From Acrocarpospora catenulata (GTDB lineage Bacteria; Actinomycetota; Actinomycetes; Streptosporangiales; Streptosporangiaceae): DNA of 64,000 nt. Positions within the stretch are counted from its first letter, which is position 1. Each line of letters begins with the position of its first letter. A program made the translations under genes and the position numbers. The notes under the pieces are model-generated. The model worked only from the letters and a program-made list of their open reading frames with translations. It made no database searches and was not told the origin of the DNA. The stretch lies in assembly GCF_018476525.1 (NCBI RefSeq), contig NZ_JAHCST010000032.1, positions 1 to 64,000 on the forward strand. Direction: 5' to 3'. Below are positions 15,670 through 24,035 of this stretch, piece after piece.

Positions 15670-16956
15670 ATGCACGGGCTGTATGACGGAGAGTTCGTTG
15701 GTTACAAGATTGCTTCGCAGGAGGAGCTTGACACTGCTCTGCGCGAGGCCATCGTTGCGATCGACGCGAACGTCTTGCTGGATCTGTACAGGTTCAGGCC
15801 TCAGACGTCCCGGGACCTCATCAAGACTCTCAAGGGCTTGGGCGATCGACTAGTAGTCCCGCATCAGGCGGTTCGCGAGTTCTGGCGTCATCGGCAGCGT
15901 TCACACGGCAGTCCCGATGGGGCCACGAAGACGGCTAGCGATGCGCTTGACAAATCTGGTCGATCCATGGGGGATGCCCTGGCCACGTGGGCGAAGGCGG
16001 TCGGGGTCGATGAGGAGGAGCAGTCCGACCTGATCGCTCGGCTAGAGGGTTTTGTCACGGCACTCAAGGATGAGCTCCAGCGGCTTCTGCATGACTCAGA
16101 TGCGGAGCGGAGTGGAGACCCAATCTTGAATCAGTTGGAAGAGCTTCTCGCTGGACGGGTCACTTCGGCACCGAATGAGGAGGAGTGGGCGCAATGCCTC
16201 GCGGAGGCCACTCGCCGAATCGAAGCTGAGGAGCCTCCGGGATACAAGGACGCTGATAAGCAGGACGGCGACTCGCCTGAGGGCGGCGCTGGCGACTACC
16301 TGATCTGGTACCAGGCCACCCGGTACGCGAAAGAACGGGATCGCGACTTGGTAATCGTGACTCGCGATGAGAAGGAGGACTGGTGGTGGCGCCAGCGATC
16401 GAACTTCCTTGGACCTCGCCCGGAGCTCACCTATGAGTACCGCCAGTTGACTGGCAGACGCCTGTTCCTCTTACGCCCGGCTGATCTGCTGTCGCGCGCT
16501 TCCGTTCTTGAGGTCGAAGTTGATCAGGCATCGCCCGCCGACGCTGTCCGAGTCGCGGAGCGCGAGGAAGAGCCGATCACCGAGCTCTGGACGCTGGAGG
16601 CGTTGTCCGCGCTCTTGGAGCGCCTAGACCGGGAAGCCCCGGTTCAGGCTGCGGCTCTCCGACTCGCTACACCGACGCAGGGTGGTCGCGTGAGCCGTGA
16701 GAAGGTCTACGAGCTTGGTGGCTACGCTGACGACCGAATGCTGCGTGGCTTCACCCGGCCTTTCCGCAGGTTGACGTCGGCCCTTCAGGAGGAAGGCGCA
16801 ATCCCGGAGAACGTCTCACCGATCTTCGTCGCCAGTTATCCCGACGGGGTCAAGGCGTCCTACTTCAGTGTGCCGTTTGAGGTTTCTCGGCTCCTAGAGG
16901 AACTGTCGTCCTCGGGACAGAACCCCCAGGATGGGAGCTCTTCGACTGCCGAGTAG
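15670..16956 (+). CDS. PIN-like domain protein (PIN_8 type), cargo
   Basis: 428 residues. ATG 15670 is chosen because the homologous start HGLYDGEFVGYKI follows; the frame extends upstream to 15589. The N-terminal PIN_8-like nuclease fold shows AIVAIDANVLLDLYRF (first acidic site), VVPHQAVREFWRHRQRS (Glu), GDYLIWYQATRYAKERDRD and VIVTRDEKEDWWW (acidic cluster, about residues 215-245). A helical region rich in E/D lies between them. The last 140 residues form a separate domain (SREKVYELGGYADDRMLRGF) of unknown type. It lies between the integrase and a degenerate copy of the integrase end, so it is inserted cargo. A defence role is plausible by location only. Confidence 0.75.
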   Translation: MHGLYDGEFVGYKIASQEELDTALREAIVAIDANVLLDLYRFRPQTSRDLIKTLKGLGDRLVVPHQAVREFWRHRQRSHGSPDGATKTASDALDKSGRSMGDALATWAKAVGVDEEEQSDLIARLEGFVTALKDELQRLLHDSDAERSGDPILNQLEELLAGRVTSAPNEEEWAQCLAEATRRIEAEEPPGYKDADKQDGDSPEGGAGDYLIWYQATRYAKERDRDLVIVTRDEKEDWWWRQRSNFLGPRPELTYEYRQLTGRRLFLLRPADLLSRASVLEVEVDQASPADAVRVAEREEEPITELWTLEALSALLERLDREAPVQAAALRLATPTQGGRVSREKVYELGGYADDRMLRGFTRPFRRLTSALQEEGAIPENVSPIFVASYPDGVKASYFSVPFEVSRLLEELSSSGQNPQDGSSSTAE

Positions 16957-17025
16957 GAACCCTCCCGAAGGTGGCAAGTCCGACCCCCGAACTGCTCGAA
17001 GTCCATGGAGTCCAATGGTCGGGGA

Positions 17026-17186
17026 GCCACAATCAAAGGCACTCACGTTGGCCCAGGCCGTACGCGTCACGGCCACCGCTGGCCATACGAATGCGCGTAT
17101 GCGCTGTTACAGCGTCTGTCGCTTCTCACGGAGTGCAGGGTGCCTCGGCCATGGATGACCTGTTCGGAGACGAGCGGCAGGCTTAG
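17026..17186 (+). pseudogene. Degenerate duplicate of integrase 3' end
   Basis: Two segments of the intact int are recognisable. KALTLAQAVRVTATAGHTNARMRCYSV in one frame matches KALTLAQAVNVMAAADRANVRMRCYVV (int about 175-205). After a large internal deletion, SAMDDLFGDERQA in another frame matches the int C-terminus. It is followed by a duplicate of the int terminator. It therefore derives from a homologous integrase with about 490 bp removed, not from chance similarity. Confidence 0.85.
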
Positions 17187-17205
17187 TCACTCAGTTAGAC
17201 ACTCA

Positions 17206-17235
17206 CGCCCCGTTCTCATGATCGAGAGCGGGGCG
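17206..17235 (+). terminator. Terminator, copy 2
   Basis: Stem 17206-17217 with 17224-17235 (one G-T wobble), followed by TTTT. It is a duplicate of the int terminator at 15,497 and sits nine bases before the tRNA-Ala end, where an AICE int terminator normally abuts att. Confidence 0.8.
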
Positions 17236-17243
17236 TTTTGGCA

Positions 17244-17290
17244 GGTGGAGCCTAGGAGATTCGAACTCCTGACATCCTGCTTGCAAAGCA
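17244..17290 (-). repeat. attR: tRNA-Ala end of the element
   Basis: 47 bases identical to 2214-2260. Beyond 17,290 the sequence continues into the 5' half of the intact tRNA, so this copy is the chromosome-tRNA junction at which integration restored a full tRNA. Confidence 0.9.
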
Positions 17291-17318
17291 GGCGCTCTGC
17301 CAGCTGAGCTAAGGCCCC
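17246..17318 (-). tRNA. tRNA-Ala(TGC)
   Basis: A 73-base cloverleaf on the minus strand. The acceptor pairs GGGGCCT with AGGCTCC (one G-T wobble). The D-arm starts GCTC, the anticodon loop reads CTTTGCAAG with anticodon TGC, and the T-arm is AGGAG TTCGAAT CTCCT. The terminal CCA is not encoded in full (ACC then T). It is the integration target of the element. Confidence 0.95.
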
Positions 17319-17419
17319 CGTGAGCGGTTTGAAGTGCGTGAACAGCGTGGATCAAGGTTGCTGTCTGGCTTGTACACGGTAGCAACAGGGCGGGGTTCGC
17401 GCCACTTGGAAAGGGGACG

Positions 17420-18127
17420 TCAGCGGACGGCGGTGGGGAGGGCGTGGGGGTGGCCGAGGAGGAGGGTGGGGAAGTCGGCGATGGAGTCGAGGATGTGGGT
17501 GGCGCCGCCGCTGAGGAGGCGTTCGCGGCTGTGGACGCCGGTGAGGACGCCGGCCGCGATGCCGGCGCCGGCGCGGCGGGCGCAGAGCATGTCGTTGTCG
17601 GAGTCGCCAGCGACGGCGACCTGGCGCACGTCCTCGATGCCGAGTTTGAGGACGGCGGTGAGGACCAGGTTGGGGTAGGGGCGGCCGCGGCCGGCGTCCT
17701 CGGGGCAGAGGGCGAGGTTGAGCTTGTCGTCCCAGCCGAGGGCGGCCAGTACGCGGCCGAGGGTGCCGCGGCTGAAGCCGGTGATGAGGGCGATCTTGAT
17801 GTCGGCGGCGCGGAGCTTGTCGAGTGCCTCCACGGTCCCGGGGAGCGGGACGAGGCCGGAGCGCTCGATGGCCCCCTCGTACGAGCGCTCGAAGGTCAGG
17901 TTGGCGGCCTGGGCCTGGGCCTCGTTGTCAGGGAAGATGCCCCGGAAGATATCGATCTTGGGACAACCCCGGGACCGGTGGACGTGAACCATGGCGCGCG
18001 CGTACGCACTGGTCCCGGGAACGATGCCCTGGGTGGCGATCGCTTCGGCGAACGCCCGTTCGACCATGGCGATGTCGCCGATCGTGGTGCCCGCCAAGTC
18101 CAGGCAGGCCAGCCTGACGGGGGTCAT
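17420..18127 (-). CDS. Phosphonatase-like HAD hydrolase
   Basis: 235 residues; start at the ATG of MTPVRLACLDLAG. HAD motif I is ACLDLAGTTI (Asp nucleophile with the A-G-T of the phosphonatase branch), motif II IALITGFS, the motif III region GRGRPYPNLV lacks an obvious Lys at the usual place, and motif IV VAVAGDSDNDML. It resembles the PhnX-like group without the phosphonate lyase lysine, which hydrolyses phosphate esters. It is the first chromosomal gene right of the tRNA. Confidence 0.8.
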   Translation of the reverse strand: MTPVRLACLDLAGTTIGDIAMVERAFAEAIATQGIVPGTSAYARAMVHVHRSRGCPKIDIFRGIFPDNEAQAQAANLTFERSYEGAIERSGLVPLPGTVEALDKLRAADIKIALITGFSRGTLGRVLAALGWDDKLNLALCPEDAGRGRPYPNLVLTAVLKLGIEDVRQVAVAGDSDNDMLCARRAGAGIAAGVLTGVHSRERLLSGGATHILDSIADFPTLLLGHPHALPTAVR

Positions 18128-18175
18128 ACCCGCACCTTCGCCACGATCAAGCAAGACCCATCTCCGGATGGTCGG

Positions 18176-18295
18176 TCAGTTCTCGCTGCCAGTTGCCTCG
18201 GTCCACAGGTCCAGCTCGGCGCGATCGGACTGCACCTTACGCCAGACGAGCAGCCCCCCAATGGCCACCAGAGCCAGAATGAGCAGCTTCTTCAT
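18176..18295 (-). CDS. DLW-39 family small protein
   Basis: Exactly 39 residues: MKKLLILALVAIGGLLVW is a membrane-anchor-like N-terminus, followed by RKVQSDRAELDLWTEATG. The D-L-W near the C-terminus and the length of 39 define the DLW-39 family. In many actinobacteria these genes lie near gyrA and the tRNA-Ile/tRNA-Ala pair. That fits the tRNA-Ala 900 bp away and suggests the island is near the replication origin. The function is unknown. Confidence 0.85.
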   Translation of the reverse strand: MKKLLILALVAIGGLLVWRKVQSDRAELDLWTEATGSEN

Positions 18296-18553
18296 GGTGT
18301 GACCCCCACTTCCCAACGGTCTCACCAGCCGGGTGAGACAACGCCCGGTTCCAACAGGTTTCCTGAAGCCTAGCAAGGGATCGACGGACACCCCGGATAG
18401 CCGGATAACCGGTTGTACCTAATCTGACGATAGTGAACCGGGTTCAAGGCCATCGTAGCCAGGTTATATCTGGCGATAACCGGTCCATCTCATCCGATCT
18501 CGGACAGGTTTGGGGCAGGCACCGTACCAGGATCACTCCGCTCTCAGCGAACC

Positions 18554-18940
18554 CTACGGCAGGATCGCGGCGAGTCGGACCGTGGTGCCGTCGGCGCCGG
18601 TGTGGATGATGATGCGGGCGAGGCGGCGCATCAGCCAGAGCCCTCGTCCGCCGAGCGGGAGCCGCTCGGCGAGTTCGTCTCTTTTCAGGATCCGGTAGGG
18701 GATGCCGGGGCCGCTGTCCTGGACCTCGCAGTAGACGGCGCCGGACTGCTCCCAGATCGCGATGCTGTGCGGGGCCCTGCCGTACCTGACGGCGTTGGTG
18801 ACCGCCTCGTGGACGGCCAGCACATAGTCGTCCAGCGCGTCTCCGGCCAGCCCGTACCCGCTGGCGGTGCGTCGCACCAGATGGCGGATATCGGTGATCG
18901 CTTTCTGATCGAACTCCAGGCTCAGCAGGATTCCTGACAC
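18554..18940 (-). CDS. ATP-binding anti-sigma-like protein (RsbW type)
   Basis: 128 residues, GTG start. It is a single HATPase_c_2 domain: N box VLAVHEAVTNAVRYGRAP, G1 VQDSGPGIP, G2 LGGRGLWLMRRLARI. Such small GHKL kinases phosphorylate anti-anti-sigma factors or act alone as regulators. No anti-anti-sigma or sigma gene is adjacent. Upstream, 18296-18553 carries no gene. Confidence 0.85.
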   Translation of the reverse strand: MSGILLSLEFDQKAITDIRHLVRRTASGYGLAGDALDDYVLAVHEAVTNAVRYGRAPHSIAIWEQSGAVYCEVQDSGPGIPYRILKRDELAERLPLGGRGLWLMRRLARIIIHTGADGTTVRLAAILP

Positions 18941-19005
18941 TCTTTCTCGCCACCTTTCCGTGCTTTCTCCCCTCTACCCGTCAGAGCGGACGAAGCACAC
19001 CGGAT

Positions 19006-19533
19006 TCAGGCGAGATGGCGGTCGATCTCGGCGAGTTGCTCGTGCTCCTTGTCGACCACTCTCCGGGCCAGGCCGGTGGTGGGTGGGTGATCGCCGGTGG
19101 CCAGGACGACCTGCGCCATCGTGACGCTGTTGCCCAGATGCTTGGCCAGGGTGGTGAGCCAGATCCGGTCGAATTCCCGGCCTTTCCTGCTCTTCAGGGC
19201 GGAGATCTCGACGTTGCTCAGCATGCCGGGCAGCTGACGCGCGGCATTGGCGGGCGGGAGGGGGAGCCCCCAGTTCTGGAGCCAGGTCGACATCATGTCG
19301 ATCTCGTTGGCCTGATCGATCTTGATCTGCCGGGCCAGCCCGGTGACGTAGGGGTCGGTGCTCCGGCCGGGGACCAGGTTGGCCAGTTCGATGGTCTGCC
19401 GGTGGTGGGGGATCATCTCCATGGAGAACTGGACATCCGGGTCATCGAGATCGGCCGCGCCCGAGCAGCCCAAGGCCAGGAACAGGGCTGGAAGCAGGGC
19501 CAGGAACACGGCGAATGTCCGTGCCCTTGCCAT
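19006..19533 (-). CDS. DUF305 lipoprotein
   Basis: 175 residues starting at MARARTFAVFLALLPALFLA. The signal peptide ends in the lipobox LALGC, so Cys21 would be lipidated. The mature part is DUF305: QFSMEMIPHHRQTIELA near the start, DIDQANEIDMMSTWL-like segment (IKIDQANEIDMMSTWLQNWG), and HLGNSVTMAQVVLATGDHP. The His/Met-rich ferritin-like four-helix pattern is often linked to metal, in particular copper, handling. A surface location is supported by sequence; metal binding comes from the family. Confidence 0.85.
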   Translation of the reverse strand: MARARTFAVFLALLPALFLALGCSGAADLDDPDVQFSMEMIPHHRQTIELANLVPGRSTDPYVTGLARQIKIDQANEIDMMSTWLQNWGLPLPPANAARQLPGMLSNVEISALKSRKGREFDRIWLTTLAKHLGNSVTMAQVVLATGDHPPTTGLARRVVDKEHEQLAEIDRHLA

Positions 19534-19605
19534 GGTGTGCAGCCTCCTGTGCTTCTCCGCCTGCCTGGAGGTACGCGGTGCCGGCGGCCCGCGTTCAAGC
19601 AACAG

Positions 19606-22600
19606 TTAGAAAGCAGGGGAGGCCGCGAACTCGGCGGCGAACCGCTCCTCGCCCAGGGCGGCCCGGGTGGCGGCGGTGATGCGCTCCACGTCTAACTGCT
19701 CGGCGGGCGCGAGCGGCAACTCCTTGCCGGCACGGAGCCGTGCGGCCGCGCCCAGCAGCCTGGCTGCCTGCTCATGCTCCCCCGCCAGCGCCAGCGCCCC
19801 GGCCAGCCCTTCGGCGGCCATGGCGTGGTCGCGCGGTACTTCGAAGGCGTGGGAGAGGTCGTAGGACCGCCGGTGCAGGACGACCGCCTCGGCCACCGCG
19901 CCGCGCTGTTCGGCGATGAAGCCGAGTTCGCGCAGCACCATGGGCAGATGCGGCGGCGGGGCCGACTCGTCCACCTCGGCAGAGCGCTCCAGCACGCTGC
20001 GCAGGTGGGTCTCGGCCAGGTCGAGCAGCCCTTCCTTGCGCGCGGCGAAGCCGAGGGTCATCTCGGCGAAGACCAGGGCGGGCAGGTGGGCTTGCTCGAC
20101 GGCCAGCCGGAGCGAGCGTTCGCAGAAGCGGCGGGCCTCCCCGTACTGGCCGCGTTGGAAGGCGATCCAGCCGAGCCAGGACAGGCGGGTGGAGACCTCC
20201 ACCCACAGGCCGAGTTCCTCGGCCATGGCCAGGCCGTCCCGCTGCCAGCGTTCGGCCTGGTCGTAGTCACCGGTGAGCTCGGCCAGGGCGCCCAGCCAGC
20301 CGGTGGCCTCCAGCTGGCCCCAGCGGTCCCCCAGCTCGCCGAAGATCGCGGCGCTGCGCCGGGCGCCCTCGCCGAGGGCGGCCAGGTCGCCGCGTACGTG
20401 CGCCAGCTTGGCCTGGGTGCTGAGCACGGCTGCCTCGCCCCAGCGGTCGCCGGTCTCCCGGAAGGTGGCCAGGGCCTCGTCCAGCAGGGTGGCGGCGCCG
20501 GTCAGGTCGCCGGTGTCGGTGCCGGCGTAGGCGAGGAACCACTGGGCTCTGGCGCGGCCCGCCGGATCTCCGGCGCGGTCGAAGGCGTGCAGGGCGGCGT
20601 CGCGGCGCCGGTAGCGGTCGGTCGTGTCGCCGTAGAGGAGGGCGATGCCCGCCTGCCAGGCCAGCCCGGCGGCCAGCCGACCGGACGGCTCGGCACGGGC
20701 GGGCAGGGCGAGCGCGGTCTCCAGGGCGCGCCGGGCCTCGGTGAGGCGGCCGCGCAGGAACCAGTACCAGGCGAGCGCGTTCACCAGCCGGAGCGCGTCG
20801 GAGGCGGTCTCGCAGGCGGCCAGGGCGAGCCGGAGGTTGGCGGCCTCGGCGTCCAGCCGCCGGAGCCACTCGCGCTGGGCCGGGCCGTACAGGCAGGGCT
20901 GGGCCTGCTCGGCCAACGTGGTGTAGTGGTCGCGGTGGCGGAGCTGGATCTCGCGGAGCTCGCCGGCCTCGCGCATGCGGTCCACACAGTACGCGGCGAC
21001 GGACTCCAGCAGCCGGTAGCGCGGGCCCTCCGGGGTGTGGGCGACCACGACCAGGGAGCGGTCGACCAGGCGGGCGAGCAGGTCGAGGGTGTCCGCGTCG
21101 CCGCAGACGGCTTCTGCGGCCTCCAGCGTGCAGCCGTCGGCGTGCACGGCCAGCCGCCGGAGGACGGCGCGTTCCGGGTCGGAGAGCAGCTCCCAGCTCC
21201 AGTCGATCATCGCGGTCAGCGTCTGCTGCCGGGGCGGCGCGCCGCGGTGGCCGGTGGCCAGCAGCCGGAAGCGGTCGTCCAGGCGGGCGACCAGCCCGTG
21301 TACGCCGAGCGCCCGGACCCGGGTGGCGGCCAGTTCGAGGGCGAGCGGGATGCCGTCCAGCCGCCGAGATAGCACGGCCACGGCGGGGGCGGTGTCGGCG
21401 TCGAGGGTGAAGTCCCTGGCCGCGGCCTTGGCCCTGGCCACGAAGAGCCGGACCGCGCTGGACTGCTCCAGGGTGGCCGGGTCGGCGGCCAGGTCGGGGA
21501 CCTCCAGCGGAGGCACGCTCCAGACCGACTCCCCCGGCAGCGCCAGTGCCTCCTGGCTGGTGGCCAGGACGCGCAGGCCGGGCGCGGCCCGGAGCAGGGT
21601 GTCGGCCAGCCTGGCCACCTCGTCCACCAGGTGCTCGCAGTTGTCCAGCACCAGCAGCAGCTCTCGGGACCGGACGGCGCCGACCAGCCGGTCGAGCGGC
21701 TCGCCCGAGCCCCCGATGTCCTGCACGTCCAGGATGGCCATCACGGCTTCGGCCAGCCCGGGGCCGCTGAGCGCGGCGAGCTCCACCAGCCAGACGCCGT
21801 CGGGGTAGGCCAGGCCACGCGCGGTCTCCAGGGCCAGCCGGGTCTTCCCGACGCCGCCGGACCCGGTGAGGGTGACCAGCCGGTTCTTCTCCAGCAGGGC
21901 GCGGATCTCGGTGACCGCCCGCTCCCGGCCGATCAGCTCGGTCAGCGACTCCGGCAGGTTGCCGCGCACGGCCGGGGGAGGCGCGGTGTTCAGCGACGGG
22001 TCCTGCGCCAGGATGGCCTGGTGGAGGGCGGCCAGGTCGGGGCTGGGGTCCAGGCCGAGCTCCTCGGCCAGCCGCTCCCGGAGTTCGGCGTAGGCGGCCA
22101 GCGCCTCGCTCTGCCGTCCTGCCAGGTAGAGGGCGCGGATGTGGGCGGCGCGCAGCCGTTCACGGAGCGGGTGCCGCGCTGCCAGGTCGGCCAGCTCCCC
22201 GGCGAGCGCGTGGTGCTCCCCCAGCTCCAGCCGGGCCTCGGCGCTCTGTTCGAGGGCGGTCAGCCGCTGTTCCGCCAGGCGGGCGAGCACCGGCTGGGTG
22301 AACTCCTCGTCGGCGAAGTCGGAGAAAGCCGCACCGCGCCAGAGGGCGAGGGCGTCGGCGAGCAGGGTGGCCGCGGCGCGCGGGTCGGGGGTCTGGCGGG
22401 CGCGGGCGGTGAGTGCGGTGAACCGCCAGGCGTCGACCGTGTCGGGGGCGGCCTCCAGGGCGTAACCGGGCGGACGGGAGACGACCAGGTTCCTGGCGCC
22501 GGGTTCGGCATCCTCCAGGGCGCGGCGGAGCTGGGAGACCTTGACCTGGAGGGCGCCCGCCGGGTTGGCCGGGGCGTCGTCCCCCCACAGGTCGGCCACC

Positions 22601-22737
22601 AGCCGGTCCACCGAGACCGGGCGGCCCTCGTGGACGAGCAGGTCGGCCAGGAGGGCCCGGACCTTCAGACCCGGGATCGTGACCACGCCACCGCCGTCGG
22701 TCCACACCGCCAGCGGGCCCAGCACCCCAAAGCGCAT
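19606..22737 (-). CDS. BTAD/AfsR-type transcriptional regulator with ATPase and TPR
   Basis: 1,043 residues; ATG at MRFGVLGPLAVW chosen, upstream codons add a non-family leader. Domains: OmpR-like DNA-binding winged helix (1-95, LKVRALLADLLVHEGRPVS, GALQVKVSQLRRAL), bacterial transcription activator domain (about 100-250), NB-ARC-like ATPase (about 275-560; Walker A TGSGGVGKTRLALE, Walker B RELLLVLDNCEHL), then TPR helices to the end. This is the AfsR/large-SARP architecture that activates secondary metabolism or local operons. It is divergent from the FMN reductase gene over 110 bp, so it may control the 22,848-26,251 cluster. Confidence 0.9.
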   Translation of the reverse strand: MRFGVLGPLAVWTDGGGVVTIPGLKVRALLADLLVHEGRPVSVDRLVADLWGDDAPANPAGALQVKVSQLRRALEDAEPGARNLVVSRPPGYALEAAPDTVDAWRFTALTARARQTPDPRAAATLLADALALWRGAAFSDFADEEFTQPVLARLAEQRLTALEQSAEARLELGEHHALAGELADLAARHPLRERLRAAHIRALYLAGRQSEALAAYAELRERLAEELGLDPSPDLAALHQAILAQDPSLNTAPPPAVRGNLPESLTELIGRERAVTEIRALLEKNRLVTLTGSGGVGKTRLALETARGLAYPDGVWLVELAALSGPGLAEAVMAILDVQDIGGSGEPLDRLVGAVRSRELLLVLDNCEHLVDEVARLADTLLRAAPGLRVLATSQEALALPGESVWSVPPLEVPDLAADPATLEQSSAVRLFVARAKAAARDFTLDADTAPAVAVLSRRLDGIPLALELAATRVRALGVHGLVARLDDRFRLLATGHRGAPPRQQTLTAMIDWSWELLSDPERAVLRRLAVHADGCTLEAAEAVCGDADTLDLLARLVDRSLVVVAHTPEGPRYRLLESVAAYCVDRMREAGELREIQLRHRDHYTTLAEQAQPCLYGPAQREWLRRLDAEAANLRLALAACETASDALRLVNALAWYWFLRGRLTEARRALETALALPARAEPSGRLAAGLAWQAGIALLYGDTTDRYRRRDAALHAFDRAGDPAGRARAQWFLAYAGTDTGDLTGAATLLDEALATFRETGDRWGEAAVLSTQAKLAHVRGDLAALGEGARRSAAIFGELGDRWGQLEATGWLGALAELTGDYDQAERWQRDGLAMAEELGLWVEVSTRLSWLGWIAFQRGQYGEARRFCERSLRLAVEQAHLPALVFAEMTLGFAARKEGLLDLAETHLRSVLERSAEVDESAPPPHLPMVLRELGFIAEQRGAVAEAVVLHRRSYDLSHAFEVPRDHAMAAEGLAGALALAGEHEQAARLLGAAARLRAGKELPLAPAEQLDVERITAATRAALGEERFAAEFAASPAF

Positions 22738-22847
22738 GACGCCAAGGTAGCCGGTAAGCCCGACAGAAAGCGGAGCGGAAGAAGACCGTAAGCCACCCCC
22801 GGCACCGTGGGACCTGCCAGCGAGGACCACGGCGAACGGAGGCGAAC

Positions 22848-23438
22848 ATGGCGGAGAAGCTGCGGGTGGCGGTCATCGTCGGCAGCACCCGCAACGGGCG
22901 GTTCGGGCCCACGGTGGCCGAATGGTTCGTCGCCAGGGCACGCCGCCGTACCGACTGGGAGATCGACACGATCGACCTGGCCGCCGCCGGCCTGCCGGGT
23001 GTGCTGGGGGACCAGGACGAGCCCTTACCCCCGCCGGTACGGCTGCTCGCCCCGCGCCTGGCCGCCGCCGACGCCTTCGTGATCGTCACCCCTGAGTACA
23101 ACCGGAGCTTTCCCGCCTCGCTGAAGACCGCCATCGACTGGTTCTACGAGGAGTGGCAGGCCAAACCGGTGGCCTTCGTCTCCTACGGCCGGGAGTCCGG
23201 CGGCCGGCACGCCACCGACCAGCTCCGCCAGGTGTTCGCCGAGCTGCACGCGGTGGCCATCAGGGACGGGATCGCGCTGCCCTGTTACTGGGAGCAGTTC
23301 GCCGCCGACGGCAGCTGGCCCAAGCCCACCGCGGCCTGCAACGCCGCCGTCCTGACCACCCTGGAGCAGCTCTCCTGGTGGGCCCACGCACTGCGGGACG
23401 CCCGCGCCCGGCGCCCCTACAAATTCGACTGGAGATGA
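22848..23438 (+). CDS. NADPH-dependent FMN reductase family protein
   Basis: 196 residues with a flavodoxin-like fold. The phosphate-binding loop is VGSTRNGRFGPTVAEWF near the N-terminus. VTPEYNRSFPASLKTAIDWF is the conserved substrate and FMN segment. A Gly-rich SGGRHATDQLRQVF follows. It reduces FMN or quinone-like substrates with NAD(P)H. First gene of a plus-strand group, four bases before the next gene, and divergent from the BTAD regulator. Confidence 0.85.
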   Translation: MAEKLRVAVIVGSTRNGRFGPTVAEWFVARARRRTDWEIDTIDLAAAGLPGVLGDQDEPLPPPVRLLAPRLAAADAFVIVTPEYNRSFPASLKTAIDWFYEEWQAKPVAFVSYGRESGGRHATDQLRQVFAELHAVAIRDGIALPCYWEQFAADGSWPKPTAACNAAVLTTLEQLSWWAHALRDARARRPYKFDWR

Positions 23439-23441
23439 CCC

Positions 23442-23984
23442 ATGCGCAAGATCATCGCGTCCACCTACGCCACCCTCGACGGCTTCATCGACAACCCGCA
23501 GCTGTGGTCGCTGAACTACTGGAACGAGGAGGCCGGCGTCTTCGCCCGTGACCAGCTGTTCGCCAGCGACATCCTGCTGATGGGCCGGGTGACCTACGAC
23601 GGCTTCGCCGCCGCCTGGCCGGGCCGCGCGGACGCCGACGAGTTCGCCCACCGCATCAACACGATGGAGAAGTACGTCGTCAGCTCCACCCTGGAGAAGG
23701 CGGAGTGGCAGAACACCTCGATCATCCCGCGCCAGGACCTGATCCCCGAGGTGACCCGGCTGAAGGAGCAGCCAGGCGGGGACATCCTGATCTACGGCTG
23801 CGGCCGGCTGACCGACGCGCTGCGCGAGCACGGGCTGCTCGACGAGTACCGCATCTGGGTGCACCCCGTGGTGGTCGGCGAGGGGCAGCGGCTCTTCACG
23901 GAGGGCACGAAGGCCACCTTCCAGCTGGTCTCCACCGAGGTCCTGGCCACCGGCGTCGCGATTTTGTCGTACCGGCCTGAATGA
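23442..23984 (+). CDS. Dihydrofolate reductase-family (RibD C-terminal-like) protein
   Basis: 180 residues. The N-terminus RKIIASTYATLDGFIDNP, SDILLMGRVTYDGFAAAWP in the middle and GGDILIYGCGRLTDALREHG plus RIWVHPVVVGEGQRLF match the RibD_C group of uncharacterised dihydrofolate-reductase-like oxidoreductases. NADPH binding is expected. It lies in a probable operon with the FMN reductase upstream. Confidence 0.88.
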   Translation: MRKIIASTYATLDGFIDNPQLWSLNYWNEEAGVFARDQLFASDILLMGRVTYDGFAAAWPGRADADEFAHRINTMEKYVVSSTLEKAEWQNTSIIPRQDLIPEVTRLKEQPGGDILIYGCGRLTDALREHGLLDEYRIWVHPVVVGEGQRLFTEGTKATFQLVSTEVLATGVAILSYRPE

Positions 23985-24035
23985 ATGTCGAAAACGTCGG
24001 GTCCCGTCCGACGTAGAGATGAGGAGGTACGCGAC

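Larger units (their letters stand above)
2214..17290. mobile_element. pSAM2-type integrative conjugative element (AICE) in tRNA-Ala
   Basis: The element is bounded by the 47-bp direct repeats of tRNA-Ala sequence. Its core order is KorSA-like repressor (minus), SCO3933/Pra-like, TraSA-like FtsK, Spd-like, small zinc proteins, RepSA-like, Xis and Int. This is the AICE backbone: excision and rolling-circle replication, then transfer of double-stranded DNA by a single FtsK-type pump. The left 5 kb and the right 1.7 kb are cargo, some of it lower in GC. Rep, Tra, Xis and Int appear intact, so the element could be mobile unless the IS or the extra integrase fragment interferes. Confidence 0.9.
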
